Source of the DNA: an uncultured Lachnospiraceae bacterium
Lineage (GTDB): Bacteria > Bacillota > Clostridia > Lachnospirales > Lachnospiraceae
Assembly (NCBI GenBank): GCA_947625775.1
Contig: CANQPM010000013.1
Location: 46,144-110,143, forward strand
Direction of reading: 5' to 3'
Length of the DNA: 64,000 nucleotides
Part shown: positions 7,922-16,917 of the stretch, piece by piece
Layout: each line of letters opens with the position of its first letter
How positions within the stretch are numbered: the stretch's first letter is position 1
Program-made: the position numbers and the translations under genes
Notes under the pieces: model-generated
Told to the model about the DNA's origin: nothing
Seen by the model: only the letters and a program-made list of their open reading frames with translations
Databases searched by the model: none

Positions 7922-9481
7922 ATGGCAAAAAAGGTACTCTGCATAGAGCTTGGTGTCTTTACCACCAAAATAGTGGAGATGGATTATCAGGCGAAGAAAC
8001 CCAAGGTTTACAAGTGTGTCGAGATTGACACGCCGCACGAGGCGGTGGAGGACGGATACATAAATATGGATATGTCGGGCGCAATCTGCACATCCATCCG
8101 CAATGCCCTTATGCATAATAAGATTAAGACAAGGCGCGTGCTTTTTACGGTATTTTCGAGCAAAATCATAAACAGGGAGGTAATAATACCGGGGGTAAAG
8201 CCTTCGCAGATAAAGACTGTGGTAAAGGCGAATATTTCAGAGTATTTCCCGATAGAGCTTGAGGATTACAAGATAGGCTCAATATTGCTTGAAACCATAA
8301 AGGAGGGCGAGAACGCGGGCAGGCACAGGGTGCTGGTGGCGGCTGCCGAGAATGAGCTTATAACGTCGTATGAAAAGCTTGCGGAGGAAATGGGGTTTGA
8401 ACTGGTTGACGTTGATTATTCGGGCAACAGTCTGTATCAGGCGTCAAAGAAGATGACTAGCGGCGATGAGGCGATAATGGTTTTAAAGGCGGAGGAGGAA
8501 GGCGCGGTAGTCAGCATTATGAGGAATGAAACGCTTGTCCTGCAGAGGAACATACAATATACGGTGGGAAGCTTTGACACGCTTTCGGAAAGGGTGGAGC
8601 TGATTAACTCCGTGGTAAACAGTCTGTTGAGGGTGTCGGATTTTTACCTTTCGAGGAATGAGGGCGTTAAGATTGCGCGGCTTTACGTGACCGGGGAGCT
8701 TTCGCGTGAGCACGATGACGTGGAGAGGCTTTCGGAGCTTACCATGCTTTACGGCACGGAGTTTGACATAGTAAAGGGTGTAGGGATAGGGCGCATGGCA
8801 GAGGGCGCGCCGATAAATCTTTTCACTGCGGCAATAGGCGCGGGGCTTTCGAGCATAGGTTTTGCCAACGAGAAGGAGCTGCAGCGGCATGAGACGAATT
8901 ATGGCGCGGCGAGCGCCCTTATGGCGGTGCTTGCGCTGGTGGTCGTGGCGGCGATAGCGGCGGCGTCAGTGGTGCCTTATGAGATGGCTCTTACAGAGCA
9001 GAAGGATTTGAAGCGCCAGGAGCAGATATACTCGCAGGCGGAGGCCGTGCATAACCAGTATTTGGGCATGGTGGAGCTTTATGACATGGTGGAGTATGGA
9101 AACCTGCTCACGCAGCACAGTAATGACGGCATACTTGATTTCCTGAAGGAACTGGAGCAGAAAATGCCGAGTGACGTGGAGATGACGGAGTTTGCTTCTG
9201 ACGATGAGCTGTGCGTGATGACTATGAGGGTGGCGGACAAGGAGACGGCTGCGGGCGTCATAGATATGCTCAGGGGCTTTGAAACCCTGATGAATGTCAC
9301 GGTGGAGAATATTTCCGAGGAAAGTCTTGACGACGGCACGGAACTGTCTATGGACAGCGGCGATACTGTGTGCTATTTCAGCGTGAGCTGTTATTATTAC
9401 CAGAATGTTTATGAGGATCCTGCCACGGCGGCGCAGCCTGCGGCAGACACGGCGGCGGCGGATGCCGATGCGCTTGAATAG
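7922..9481 (+). CDS. pilM: PilM-like actin-fold protein fused to a PilN-like region
   Basis: This 519-residue protein starts with an actin-like fold of the PilM type: IELGVFTTKIVEM is the first phosphate loop and LYVTGELSRE and INLFTAAIGAGL match later parts. At about residue 325-350 there is one strongly hydrophobic helix (AASALMAVLALVVVAAIAAA). It is followed by a coiled segment and a ferredoxin-like region (DILDFLKELEQKMPSDV context, then DMLRGFETLMNVTVENI), as in PilN. In Gram-negative bacteria PilM and PilN are separate cytoplasmic and membrane partners; here they appear joined. The tail is Ala/Asp-rich. GGAGGAAGG before the ATG at 7922 fixes the start. Confidence 0.82.
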   Translation: MAKKVLCIELGVFTTKIVEMDYQAKKPKVYKCVEIDTPHEAVEDGYINMDMSGAICTSIRNALMHNKIKTRRVLFTVFSSKIINREVIIPGVKPSQIKTVVKANISEYFPIELEDYKIGSILLETIKEGENAGRHRVLVAAAENELITSYEKLAEEMGFELVDVDYSGNSLYQASKKMTSGDEAIMVLKAEEEGAVVSIMRNETLVLQRNIQYTVGSFDTLSERVELINSVVNSLLRVSDFYLSRNEGVKIARLYVTGELSREHDDVERLSELTMLYGTEFDIVKGVGIGRMAEGAPINLFTAAIGAGLSSIGFANEKELQRHETNYGAASALMAVLALVVVAAIAAASVVPYEMALTEQKDLKRQEQIYSQAEAVHNQYLGMVELYDMVEYGNLLTQHSNDGILDFLKELEQKMPSDVEMTEFASDDELCVMTMRVADKETAAGVIDMLRGFETLMNVTVENISEESLDDGTELSMDSGDTVCYFSVSCYYYQNVYEDPATAAQPAADTAAADADALE

Positions 9482-9493
9482 GGGGGGCTGGGC

Positions 9494-10417
9494 ATGAACC
9501 TGACTAAGAAAAAGGCAAAGGAAATCGCGGCGGAAACGCCATTGGATGAGAACAGGGATTTGTCGGAGCTTACCGCGCTTAGCGGCCGTGAGCTTCGGAA
9601 AAAGCAGGCGCAGCTGAAGAAGGAGCAGAAGGCGCGGCTGGCGGCTGAAAAAAAAGGGAGGAAAGCGAAGAAGAAGTTTACGCAGCAGAACTTTATGCTC
9701 GTGGCGGTTGTGTGCCTCGTGCTGATGGTTTTTGCTTATGTGTTTATTTACCTTGATTTTTCAGAGAGGACAGAGGAGGTAGAGGCATCTAACCAGCAGC
9801 TTAGGACGAAGCTCAACGAGCTGGAGGCATACTACAACAATATGCCGCATTATCAGGAGGAGATAGAGAATTATAAGGTCGCGATAAGCGATATTTTGAA
9901 GGAATATCCTGCAGACGCCAAGGAGGAGGATATCATTATGCTTGCCGTGGGGCTGCAGAAAAAAAATGATATTACTTATGAGAGCATATCAATGGAGGAA
10001 ACGGAGTCTGTCTATACCATCGCGCAGGAAAAGATTGCGCCCGCGGGGATAGAGGGGCTTGACAAGGCGATTAGCTTTAACCAGAAGCACGCCGCCTACA
10101 ATAACATAACGAACTATGCCAATTTAAAGGACTGCATTGAGGACATTTACGCTTCCCCAAACCGTATAGGCATAGACAATATTATTTACAGCAAGAACGA
10201 GGAAGACGGCAGTCTTAAGGGAAGCATAAATCTTTATTTCTACAGCGCGGCGGGCACAGACAAGGAGTACACTCCTCCCGATATGGCTGAGTACATAAGC
10301 GGCACTAGTGATTTGTTCAGGTCAAGCAAGGTGGTAAATAATGATGAAAATGCTGAGGAAGGCGAAGATGGCGAGGGCGGAGAGGATGCCGAGAACGCCG
10401 AGGGAGCCGAGGAGTAA
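9494..10417 (+). CDS. pilO: PilO-like pilus alignment protein
   Basis: This 307-residue bitopic membrane protein has a very basic cytoplasmic head (many KK/RK pairs up to residue 65), one membrane helix (FMLVAVVCLVLMVFAYVFIYL), a coiled coil (EEVEASNQQLRTKLNELEAYY) and an extracellular globular region. This layout and its position after the PilM/N fusion match PilO. The C-terminal tail is strongly acidic (repeats of EGEDGEGGEDAE). The start of the following pseudopilin gene overlaps its 3' end. Sequence identity to PilO is not visible by eye, so the name rests on architecture and context. Confidence 0.7.
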   Translation: MNLTKKKAKEIAAETPLDENRDLSELTALSGRELRKKQAQLKKEQKARLAAEKKGRKAKKKFTQQNFMLVAVVCLVLMVFAYVFIYLDFSERTEEVEASNQQLRTKLNELEAYYNNMPHYQEEIENYKVAISDILKEYPADAKEEDIIMLAVGLQKKNDITYESISMEETESVYTIAQEKIAPAGIEGLDKAISFNQKHAAYNNITNYANLKDCIEDIYASPNRIGIDNIIYSKNEEDGSLKGSINLYFYSAAGTDKEYTPPDMAEYISGTSDLFRSSKVVNNDENAEEGEDGEGGEDAENAEGAEE

Positions 10418-11861
10418 AGGTCAGTTATTTGGCGGCAAATTAAATAACGGCGGTATGAGCTTAGTGGAGGTAATAGTCGCGATTACGATTTTGTCAATCG
10501 TCATAGTGCCTGTCATGCAGTCGCTTACCTCTGCGGCATTTTACAACGCCAAGGCGCGCAGGCGGCAGAATGTCATGCTTGTGGCGGAGAGCCTTATGGA
10601 GACGTTTAAGGGGTATGACCTTGTGGCTCCCGATGGCAATCCGGGCGCAGAGTGCCTGGTAAAGATGTTTGACGGCAGCAGTCTGGAGATACTGGATAAA
10701 ATAGGGGCAAAGCAGGCGGAGGATGGGCGTGTCACAAGCGTGTCGGTTCAGAATGATGCGTCGGCTGCGAATGGAGGGAGTTATACCTTTAACATAGAAA
10801 ATATGCAGACCGAGGACAATAAAATATATAATGTAAAGATTACGGCAACACCCGCGGGCACGTCTGAGGTGTATGAGGTGGTTAATGTTTCGCCTGAGAA
10901 GGATTTGGTATATACAAGTACGGATAAAAATTACAGTGATGGGGAGATTATAAATGCAATAAAAAATGATTTCAATGATAAACAGTTGACAAACTTCCTG
11001 ACCGGCCTGACATCGGTAAAGGCGCTTGACTCGGAGGGCAATCCGATAGACGCGGCTTATCTGCAGTCGGAGGCGCACAGACCGAAGCTGCTGCTGAGCT
11101 GGAGGGACATCACATACAAAATAGAGGGCGGCAGCGGCGGAGCGAAGCTGTCTGTGACTATGAAATGCGAGTACACGGTGGATAAGTACACATATTACGT
11201 GCGCAAGGAGGAGCCTAGCTCGACAGAGCCGTCGACGGAGGGCGGCGGTGACATCGACATAGACCGCGAGGACGACGGCGTTTTGAATGAGGAACAATAT
11301 GAGGAAAAGACGGAATATGTGCCGGGGTTTGGGGAGAGTGACGGGATACCGGTTGAATTGACGGCATCTCCCGAAAATGTGGAAAACAGTGCCATAACCG
11401 AGAAGCTGGAGCGGGTTTTTATTTATTATTATCCGCTTTACAACAGGAACGGTTATTATGCGTCAGGCTGCAAGGATAAAATACATATATTAAATGACAC
11501 GGGAAATGCGATAGAGTGCTACCTGATAAAGCAGCGCGCGACAGATTTGAGCGATATATCAATGTCGCTCAATGATGCAAACTACAGCCCTGATGTGGAC
11601 GGCAGCGGCACCATTACGCTGTACCACAATCTCAGGGAGAACATCGGCGGCAATTCGGGCGCAAGCGACCCTCCAAAGCCGGGATGGGGCGCTCCGTTTA
11701 GTGAGACTGCGGGCCAGTTTTCCTATACGGGCAGCGAGTTAAAAAAGAAGAAGGTGCTTGCCTATATGCTTGAACTGACAATAACTGACGCTGATACAGG
11801 CGTTGAGGTGGCCAAGCTGGAGGGTTCCATGAGTGAGAACTTGAAGAATTTAGGACCGTAA
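10368..11861 (+). CDS. Large minor pseudopilin, GspI/PilV-like
   Basis: This 497-residue protein carries a class III signal: a long, very basic leader ending in KLNNGG, then MSLVEVIVAITILSIVIVPVM with Glu at +5. The following ARRRQNVMLVAESLMETFKG resembles GspI/PilV proteins. The remaining 430 residues are extracellular and include a Ser/Thr/Asp/Glu-rich linker (EEPSSTEPSTEGGGD) near residue 290, so it is far larger than a usual GspI. The start is uncertain: ATG 10368 has AGGAAGG 5 bases upstream, while ATG 10341 and 10386 are alternatives. All overlap the PilO-like gene. It is likely part of the pilus-tip priming complex. Confidence 0.8.
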   Translation: MARAERMPRTPREPRSKGQLFGGKLNNGGMSLVEVIVAITILSIVIVPVMQSLTSAAFYNAKARRRQNVMLVAESLMETFKGYDLVAPDGNPGAECLVKMFDGSSLEILDKIGAKQAEDGRVTSVSVQNDASAANGGSYTFNIENMQTEDNKIYNVKITATPAGTSEVYEVVNVSPEKDLVYTSTDKNYSDGEIINAIKNDFNDKQLTNFLTGLTSVKALDSEGNPIDAAYLQSEAHRPKLLLSWRDITYKIEGGSGGAKLSVTMKCEYTVDKYTYYVRKEEPSSTEPSTEGGGDIDIDREDDGVLNEEQYEEKTEYVPGFGESDGIPVELTASPENVENSAITEKLERVFIYYYPLYNRNGYYASGCKDKIHILNDTGNAIECYLIKQRATDLSDISMSLNDANYSPDVDGSGTITLYHNLRENIGGNSGASDPPKPGWGAPFSETAGQFSYTGSELKKKKVLAYMLELTITDADTGVEVAKLEGSMSENLKNLGP

Positions 11862-11882
11862 GCGACGGATGTAAAGAGGGTG

Positions 11883-12572
11883 ATGAAGGTGCGTATTAAT
11901 GACAAGGGCTCGGCTATAGTGTCTGTGATAGTGGTTACGGCGTTTATTACGATACTTGCGACTACTATTCTTTACACGACGGGAATTAACTACCGTGTAA
12001 AAGCGAATGATTACCAGAACAAGCAGACCTTCTACAAGGCGGAGCAGGCGCTTGATGAGCTGAAGGCGGCGCTGGTGGATGACGTCTCGGAGGCATATGC
12101 CTATGCATACAGTGAGGTGGCGGCTGAATATTCGCAGCTGGGTGCGGGCGAGCGGACGGCGGAGTACAACAGGCTGTTTGTGGAGTATCTTAGCAAGCTC
12201 TGGAAAGATGGGGCGGGCAGCCGTGTCAAGGTGGCGGGGGATGATGAGGTTAAGGCTCTAAAGGATTATTTTAAGTCAAAGACAGGGCTGGATGCGGAGG
12301 AGTGCCTTGATTATCCGGAAGGGACTGAGCCTGATGGCACTGTAGCCGCAGATTATGTTGTGTCATATGATGACAGTCTTGCTTCAAAGGGTCAGTTTAT
12401 AATACGCAATGTTCATGTAAAGCATGCCGAGAATGGTTACATTACATATATACGCACGGATATAGCCCTGAATGCGCCCGATTATAACTGGAATGCAGCT
12501 GCCAGCACGTCTGGCGACGGGGTTTTGCGCATGAGTGATTATGTAGTGTATATGAATTGGACTAAGTATTGA
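11883..12572 (+). CDS. Minor pseudopilin lacking Glu5, PilX/GspK-like
   Basis: This 229-residue protein has a basic leader (MKVRINDKG) and a hydrophobic segment SAIVSVIVVTAFITILATT, but Ser replaces the Glu at +5 that other pilins need. GspK/PilX proteins at the tip are known to lack this residue. Behind the helix, FYKAEQALDELKAAL fits the PilX pattern. GAGGG lies just upstream, so translation may start at ATG 11883 or at GTG 11889. It follows the GspI-like gene by 21 bp and precedes the GspH-like gene by 16 bp. Position and features together suggest the capping subunit of the tip complex. Confidence 0.75.
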   Translation: MKVRINDKGSAIVSVIVVTAFITILATTILYTTGINYRVKANDYQNKQTFYKAEQALDELKAALVDDVSEAYAYAYSEVAAEYSQLGAGERTAEYNRLFVEYLSKLWKDGAGSRVKVAGDDEVKALKDYFKSKTGLDAEECLDYPEGTEPDGTVAADYVVSYDDSLASKGQFIIRNVHVKHAENGYITYIRTDIALNAPDYNWNAAASTSGDGVLRMSDYVVYMNWTKY

Positions 12573-12588
12573 TATGGGGGGACGGCAG

Positions 12589-13137
12589 GTGCGCGGCACA
12601 GGATTTGGATTTAATAAGGACGGCAGGGGAATGTCGCTTGTTGAAATCATAATAGCTGTAGCGATATTGTCGCTGCTTATAGGAATAGCAGGATATGGAC
12701 TGTCCCTTTCGAGCGGTAAGCCGGCTGAGAAATGTGCCCAAAAGCTTGCAAGCGTCATACAGCAGGCGAGAACAGCTACAATGGGAAAAAACACGACGAT
12801 AGTCACTATAAAGATGGACAGTTCAAAAGGTGTTGTGGTTGAACAGGAGGTAACTACAGTGGGGGCTGACGGCAAGCTTGAACCTCAACCGAAGACGGAA
12901 GAAGTGGTTGGCTCAAATGATGTAAACATTGAATTCAGGCTTAACGGTACGGATGACAGCACGCTTGTATCAGAGCTTAAGCTTGAATTTAACAGGGCAA
13001 ATGGCGCATTGCGGAATGTCAATGACGCAGATGCAAGCAGCTATATGCCCACAATAAAAGTTTCAAAGGGTAACACAACAAGGCTTATTGAAATCTTTCC
13101 GCTCACGGGGAAGCTTTCGGTAGGGGCAATGCCTTAG
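12589..13137 (+). CDS. Minor pseudopilin, GspH/FimT-like
   Basis: This 182-residue prepilin has GRG then MSLVEIIIAVAILSLLIGIAG with Glu at +5. The sequence after the helix (SSGKPAEKCAQKLASVIQQARTATM) is typical of GspH/FimT, where a long helix is followed by a beta-rich domain. The GTG at 12589 with GGGGGG 7 bases upstream is preferred to ATG 12574, which has no binding site. It is one of four minor pseudopilins encoded in a row, and should take part in initiating the pilus. Confidence 0.78.
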   Translation: MRGTGFGFNKDGRGMSLVEIIIAVAILSLLIGIAGYGLSLSSGKPAEKCAQKLASVIQQARTATMGKNTTIVTIKMDSSKGVVVEQEVTTVGADGKLEPQPKTEEVVGSNDVNIEFRLNGTDDSTLVSELKLEFNRANGALRNVNDADASSYMPTIKVSKGNTTRLIEIFPLTGKLSVGAMP

Positions 13138-13171
13138 GGCAGCGTCTGGTTTGGAAACGGAGTGGTTATTT

Positions 13172-16100
13172 ATGGAAGGAAGAAGGAAAAACAAAGGTTT
13201 TTCGCTGGTTGAGATAATATGCGCGGTTGCCATATTTTCTCTTGTCACCGTGACGATAGGAACGGTGATAGTATTCACGGCAAGGAGCTACCGCAGTGGC
13301 ACCTCGGAAACTAAGGTGCAGCAGGAAGCGCAGTTCGCGGCAAACCGCATTGGCGGCATTATACAGAATGCGACAAAGGTTCATACCGAACCTGGTTCAA
13401 GCGGGAATGTTACCGCCGAATTCGTTATTGACGATAAGCACACCATAAGCTACGATGAGACCGCAAAAGAGTTGACATATTCAGTGGCTGACGGCTCACA
13501 GTCGCAGCTGCTTGCGGAGAACATAGAGAAGTTTTTCGTCGATTCGAGCAAGTTTGATGAGAGCAAAACAGTAGGGCTTGAACTGACTGTAGGAGATGGC
13601 ACAAGGAGTTACAGCTTTGCGTACACAATGAACTCGCGCAATGACGAGGTGACACAAACCTCCGTACCTGCATTTGAGAGTTCTTCGATAATAGTGGACA
13701 GTACTATTGTAATGGTTCCGGGCGAAACCTACGAGATACCCGTAAGGGTACGCGGCACGGCAAGAAGGTTTACCGCGGTGAGCTCGGATCCGAATATTGA
13801 GAGTGTTGTGCCGCTCAATGATGGCGTGCAGGTGACGCTGAAAAAGGATGCCGGCATGGATACGGACGAGGCTCATTTTGAAATCAGACTGTTGAACAAT
13901 GATGATTCAGAGGTGGCTGGCGGGGCAACAAATATTACAGTGCTTATAAGGCGGGTCAAGGCGGTAAAGGTGACTGTAAGTTCAACGACAGAAGGCGAGG
14001 ATAAATATTATGTTTTCCGCGCGAGCGTTGAGGGCTCGAATATGAGCAAGCTGATGAGCGCCAGCGACAATAATTGGAAGAATCCGTATCAGGTAGACTG
14101 GAATAAGATTGCGCCAAAGCTTTACCAAAATTATGGTGAGGCAGGCGAGTCTGACATTACGGCAGGCAGGCTTGGCGAATTTTTTGATTTTGAAAATATA
14201 GAAATTACCAGTGACAAAGAGAGCCAGATAATGAAGGTCAGACAGAAGCCCGGGAAGGCGCTTGAAAAGAATATGGCGCTTGTGGTTACGGCGGTATCCA
14301 TGCATGCGAACGGTGAAAATAAAGCGGGCATAGATTATGATGAAGCTGACAATGTCAAAGGCGAGGGCGTGCTGAGGGGAACTGGATTCAACGTGGATAC
14401 ACTGACGGCAGTGCTTGAGCCTGGAGAGGAGAAAGAGTACACTGTCACAGGCACCGGCTCGGAGAATTGGGAATGTGACATAAAGGATAAGGATAAACTC
14501 AAAGACCCCGATGATATAGATGTACAGCTGAAAAACGGCAAGCTTACGGTAAAAATTGGAGATGACGAAACAGGCTACCATACTGACGAGGCTGTAGACG
14601 GCGAATATGACGGAAACATTATAATTGAGATAAAGCCCGAGGGCAGCGATCAGGTGGCGGCGAAGGTGTATGTAGGCGTGAGAAGGGTGACTGAGATTGC
14701 CATTCAGGATAAGCTCCTGTATGACGGAGATAAGCACCCAGTAAGTGATCCGTTGAAAAAAGGAGCAGACCATCAGTTTGCCACTACGGTTTATGGCACG
14801 CACCTTAAACTTAGCAGCGAGGAAATAAATGCGCTTGCTAAGGATAGTAAAAATAGAAGATACGGAGACCAGCCGTTTGCGGTTGAGTTTTCATGGACTA
14901 TTACATATAATGGTGCGGTCGTGGCAAAGGATAATGCGTCATATCCCAGTGAAAATGGATATAATTCGTCCAAAGTCTGGAATGTGTACTGGGAGTCGGA
15001 AAAAGATGCTGAAGAAACAATTACATATGGGAGCGCTGCCACTGAGAATAAAAAATATGCCAAGCTAATAGATTTTGGCGCAAATAACAGGAAATACAGT
15101 CGTAGTACGCCTGATTATGAGGAGAATAAGAATGTGACTAAAGTGCCAAACCATCCCTGCATTAATTTTTCACTCGTGGATGATTTGCCGAAGGGCGCTG
15201 TAATCAAGGTGACGGCGAAAGCGCTCTATCCATATACGCCGAAGGAAGGAAAAGCGACATACGGCGATGACAGCGTGCATATTGCAAGCGTGGAGCTAGG
15301 CGGCGCGGGCGGCGATGATTTTGAAGTTGTAAGCCTTGCCGGTTTCCGCCGTGGGCAGGATCAGTTTGTGTTTGAGGGTTCTCCGAAAGAGCTTGGGAAT
15401 GTTCCATATGACGATGGCATCGACCAGAATGATCTTAGATGGTTTATGCGTGTCAGGGAGGTATTTTATGATGAGAATGGAAACAAATCCTACGGCGCAT
15501 GGTCGGCATACAGAAAAACGATAGAGAACAGCAAGGATGCCAAAAAGCTTAATGCTACGGAAACAGCGTCATTCCTTCCAGACAGAGGATATCAGATAGA
15601 AATGGCTCTTATGGCCGTGAAGGACAATAAAGTACTCTGGCCGTATAATGACTCGGTTATAGAAAGCGGTTCTGGATTTGTAAAAGGATGGACGAATGGA
15701 AAGACAACGCCAAAGGAAGATTACAGGACTGTTTATGAGATTGGTCTGCCGCATGTTTCATTTATAGATCCAAAAAATACAAGTCCACAGGATCAAAGCG
15801 AGACGCTGGATAATTATGGCTCAGTGGAAAACCCCATAGAGATGCATAAGGGTGACACGATTGGCAATATCACGCTTTATGACAAGGGTAAAGTGATAGA
15901 GATGGGGCATTTTCAGAATGCGCTTGTAGCGCGTTTGGAAAAGCAGATTTTGCCAGAGGGAACATGGCAGGAGTGCTCAATGCCGTCGGGTATGAATATA
16001 GAGGATCATAAGCTTGGCCCAGTCATAAAGTATGACCAAAATAATAATATACCGGCTGGAATTTACAGAATAAGTTTCAAGCTTGAAAACAGCAGCGGCT

Positions 16101-16201
16101 GGTATGAGTGGAATGGCTCGAAGTATGAGTCGGTAAGCGGTATCAATGCACGGCTATATGATGGCACGAACGGATATATTTACATAAAAATTATGGATTG
16201 A
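13172..16201 (+). CDS. Giant GspJ/PilW-like pseudopilin with extracellular domains
   Basis: This 1009-residue protein starts as a prepilin (MEGRRKNKG, then FSLVEIICAVAIFSLVTVTIG with Glu at +5). It continues with TARSYRSGTSETKVQQEAQFAANRI, as in GspJ/PilW. GspJ-type proteins are normally about 200 residues. The extra 800 residues are beta-rich and look like several immunoglobulin-like modules: VPGETYEIPVRVRGTA...SSDPNIESVVP near residue 190 resembles a Big_2 domain, and EPGEEKEYTVTG near 420 and KKGADHQFATTVYG near 530 resemble starts of further modules. Such a protein at the pilus tip would be exposed and could bind a surface or ligand; this role is inference. GGAG lies 9 bases before the ATG. 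It is the last gene of the operon. Confidence 0.85.
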   Translation: MEGRRKNKGFSLVEIICAVAIFSLVTVTIGTVIVFTARSYRSGTSETKVQQEAQFAANRIGGIIQNATKVHTEPGSSGNVTAEFVIDDKHTISYDETAKELTYSVADGSQSQLLAENIEKFFVDSSKFDESKTVGLELTVGDGTRSYSFAYTMNSRNDEVTQTSVPAFESSSIIVDSTIVMVPGETYEIPVRVRGTARRFTAVSSDPNIESVVPLNDGVQVTLKKDAGMDTDEAHFEIRLLNNDDSEVAGGATNITVLIRRVKAVKVTVSSTTEGEDKYYVFRASVEGSNMSKLMSASDNNWKNPYQVDWNKIAPKLYQNYGEAGESDITAGRLGEFFDFENIEITSDKESQIMKVRQKPGKALEKNMALVVTAVSMHANGENKAGIDYDEADNVKGEGVLRGTGFNVDTLTAVLEPGEEKEYTVTGTGSENWECDIKDKDKLKDPDDIDVQLKNGKLTVKIGDDETGYHTDEAVDGEYDGNIIIEIKPEGSDQVAAKVYVGVRRVTEIAIQDKLLYDGDKHPVSDPLKKGADHQFATTVYGTHLKLSSEEINALAKDSKNRRYGDQPFAVEFSWTITYNGAVVAKDNASYPSENGYNSSKVWNVYWESEKDAEETITYGSAATENKKYAKLIDFGANNRKYSRSTPDYEENKNVTKVPNHPCINFSLVDDLPKGAVIKVTAKALYPYTPKEGKATYGDDSVHIASVELGGAGGDDFEVVSLAGFRRGQDQFVFEGSPKELGNVPYDDGIDQNDLRWFMRVREVFYDENGNKSYGAWSAYRKTIENSKDAKKLNATETASFLPDRGYQIEMALMAVKDNKVLWPYNDSVIESGSGFVKGWTNGKTTPKEDYRTVYEIGLPHVSFIDPKNTSPQDQSETLDNYGSVENPIEMHKGDTIGNITLYDKGKVIEMGHFQNALVARLEKQILPEGTWQECSMPSGMNIEDHKLGPVIKYDQNNNIPAGIYRISFKLENSSGWYEWNGSKYESVSGINARLYDGTNGYIYIKIMD

Positions 16202-16214
16202 CAGTGATAAAAAT

Positions 16215-16258
16215 AAAACCACTCTTGGCATATCAAAGCCAAGGGTGGTTTTTCTTTT
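16215..16258. terminator. Bidirectional terminator after the pilus operon
   Basis: An 11-bp stem (CCACTCTTGGC with GCCAAGGGTGG, one G-T pair) is flanked by AAAA on the left and TTTTTCTTTT on the right. It can end the pilus operon transcript and also that of the coiled-coil gene on the opposite strand. Confidence 0.85.
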
Positions 16259-16269
16259 ATTTTGAATTG

Positions 16270-16917
16270 TTATGATATCCTCTGCAGCTGTTCACTGTGC
16301 TCAGTGACTACGTTTTTCAGTATGGATATGTCCTGTTTCATAGCATCATAGTCATCCACGCTTGTCTTGTATCTGTCATAGGTTGATGTGTAGCATGCCT
16401 CAATATTCTGCAGCCTGGGGACAATATTGTTTTCCTGGGTAAGTTCAATCTTTTTAACCCTGTTTTCTACATTGTGCAGCCCTTCTTTTACATCACGCAT
16501 ATCACCTTCAAGGTTTTGCACGCGAACCTTGACTTCATGCAATTCGTCTTTCATGCCCTGCATATCATCTTTTACGCCCTGCACATCATCTTTTACGCCC
16601 TGCACATCATCTTTTACGCCCTGCACATCATCTTTTACGCCCTGCAATTCGTCTTTCACGCCTTGCATATCATCTTCAAGGTTTTGTACGCGAACCTTGA
16701 CTTCATGCAATTCGTCTTTTACGCCCTGCACATCATCTTTTACGCCTTGCAATTCGTCTTTCACGCCTTGCAATTCGTCTTTTACGCCCTGAATATCAAT
16801 TTTCATGTCACGCACATCATTTTTGACATCCTGTAATTCGATTTTAATGTCTTGTATGTCGTTTCTCATAGGTTCAATCATATTTGATATTGCCAATAAT
16901 AATTCATTGTCGCTCAT
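16270..16917 (-). CDS. Heptad-repeat coiled-coil protein
   Basis: This 215-residue protein is almost entirely a coiled coil. From residue 20 to about 159 there are 20 consecutive seven-residue units, most of the form DxQGVKD or ELQGVKD, with hydrophobic residues at fixed a/d positions. An eight-heptad block starting ELHEVKVRVQNLE is repeated, matching a 168-bp DNA duplication (16510 and 16678). No signal peptide or membrane helix is present, so it is probably cytoplasmic. A GAGGT site lies 8 bases before its ATG. The function is unknown. The near-identical 21-bp DNA units imply that the number of repeats can change by slippage. Confidence 0.75.
   Translation of the reverse strand: MSDNELLLAISNMIEPMRNDIQDIKIELQDVKNDVRDMKIDIQGVKDELQGVKDELQGVKDDVQGVKDELHEVKVRVQNLEDDMQGVKDELQGVKDDVQGVKDDVQGVKDDVQGVKDDMQGMKDELHEVKVRVQNLEGDMRDVKEGLHNVENRVKKIELTQENNIVPRLQNIEACYTSTYDRYKTSVDDYDAMKQDISILKNVVTEHSEQLQRIS
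16524..16799. repeat. 21-bp tandem repeats within the coiled-coil gene
   Basis: Units such as TTTTACGCCCTGCACATCA recur every 21 bp on the + strand, several times identically in a row (about 16564-16640). A higher-order copy is offset by exactly 168 bp, which is eight units. Each unit encodes one heptad, so gain or loss of units keeps the frame. Confidence 0.85.

Noticed and set aside
10494..11297. A 267-codon minus-strand frame
   Set aside because: It lies opposite the GspI-like pseudopilin gene, has a Cys/Arg/Leu-rich low-sense product and no ribosome site.
13982..14803. A 273-codon minus-strand frame
   Set aside because: It is opposite the giant pseudopilin gene, which has a clear prepilin start, and shows no recognisable domain.
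16427..16836. Plus-strand frames with regular Cys/Thr/Ser/Phe-rich repeats
   Set aside because: They are the complement of the 21-bp heptad repeats of the coiled-coil gene. The minus-strand frame has a start, a ribosome site and sensible protein chemistry.
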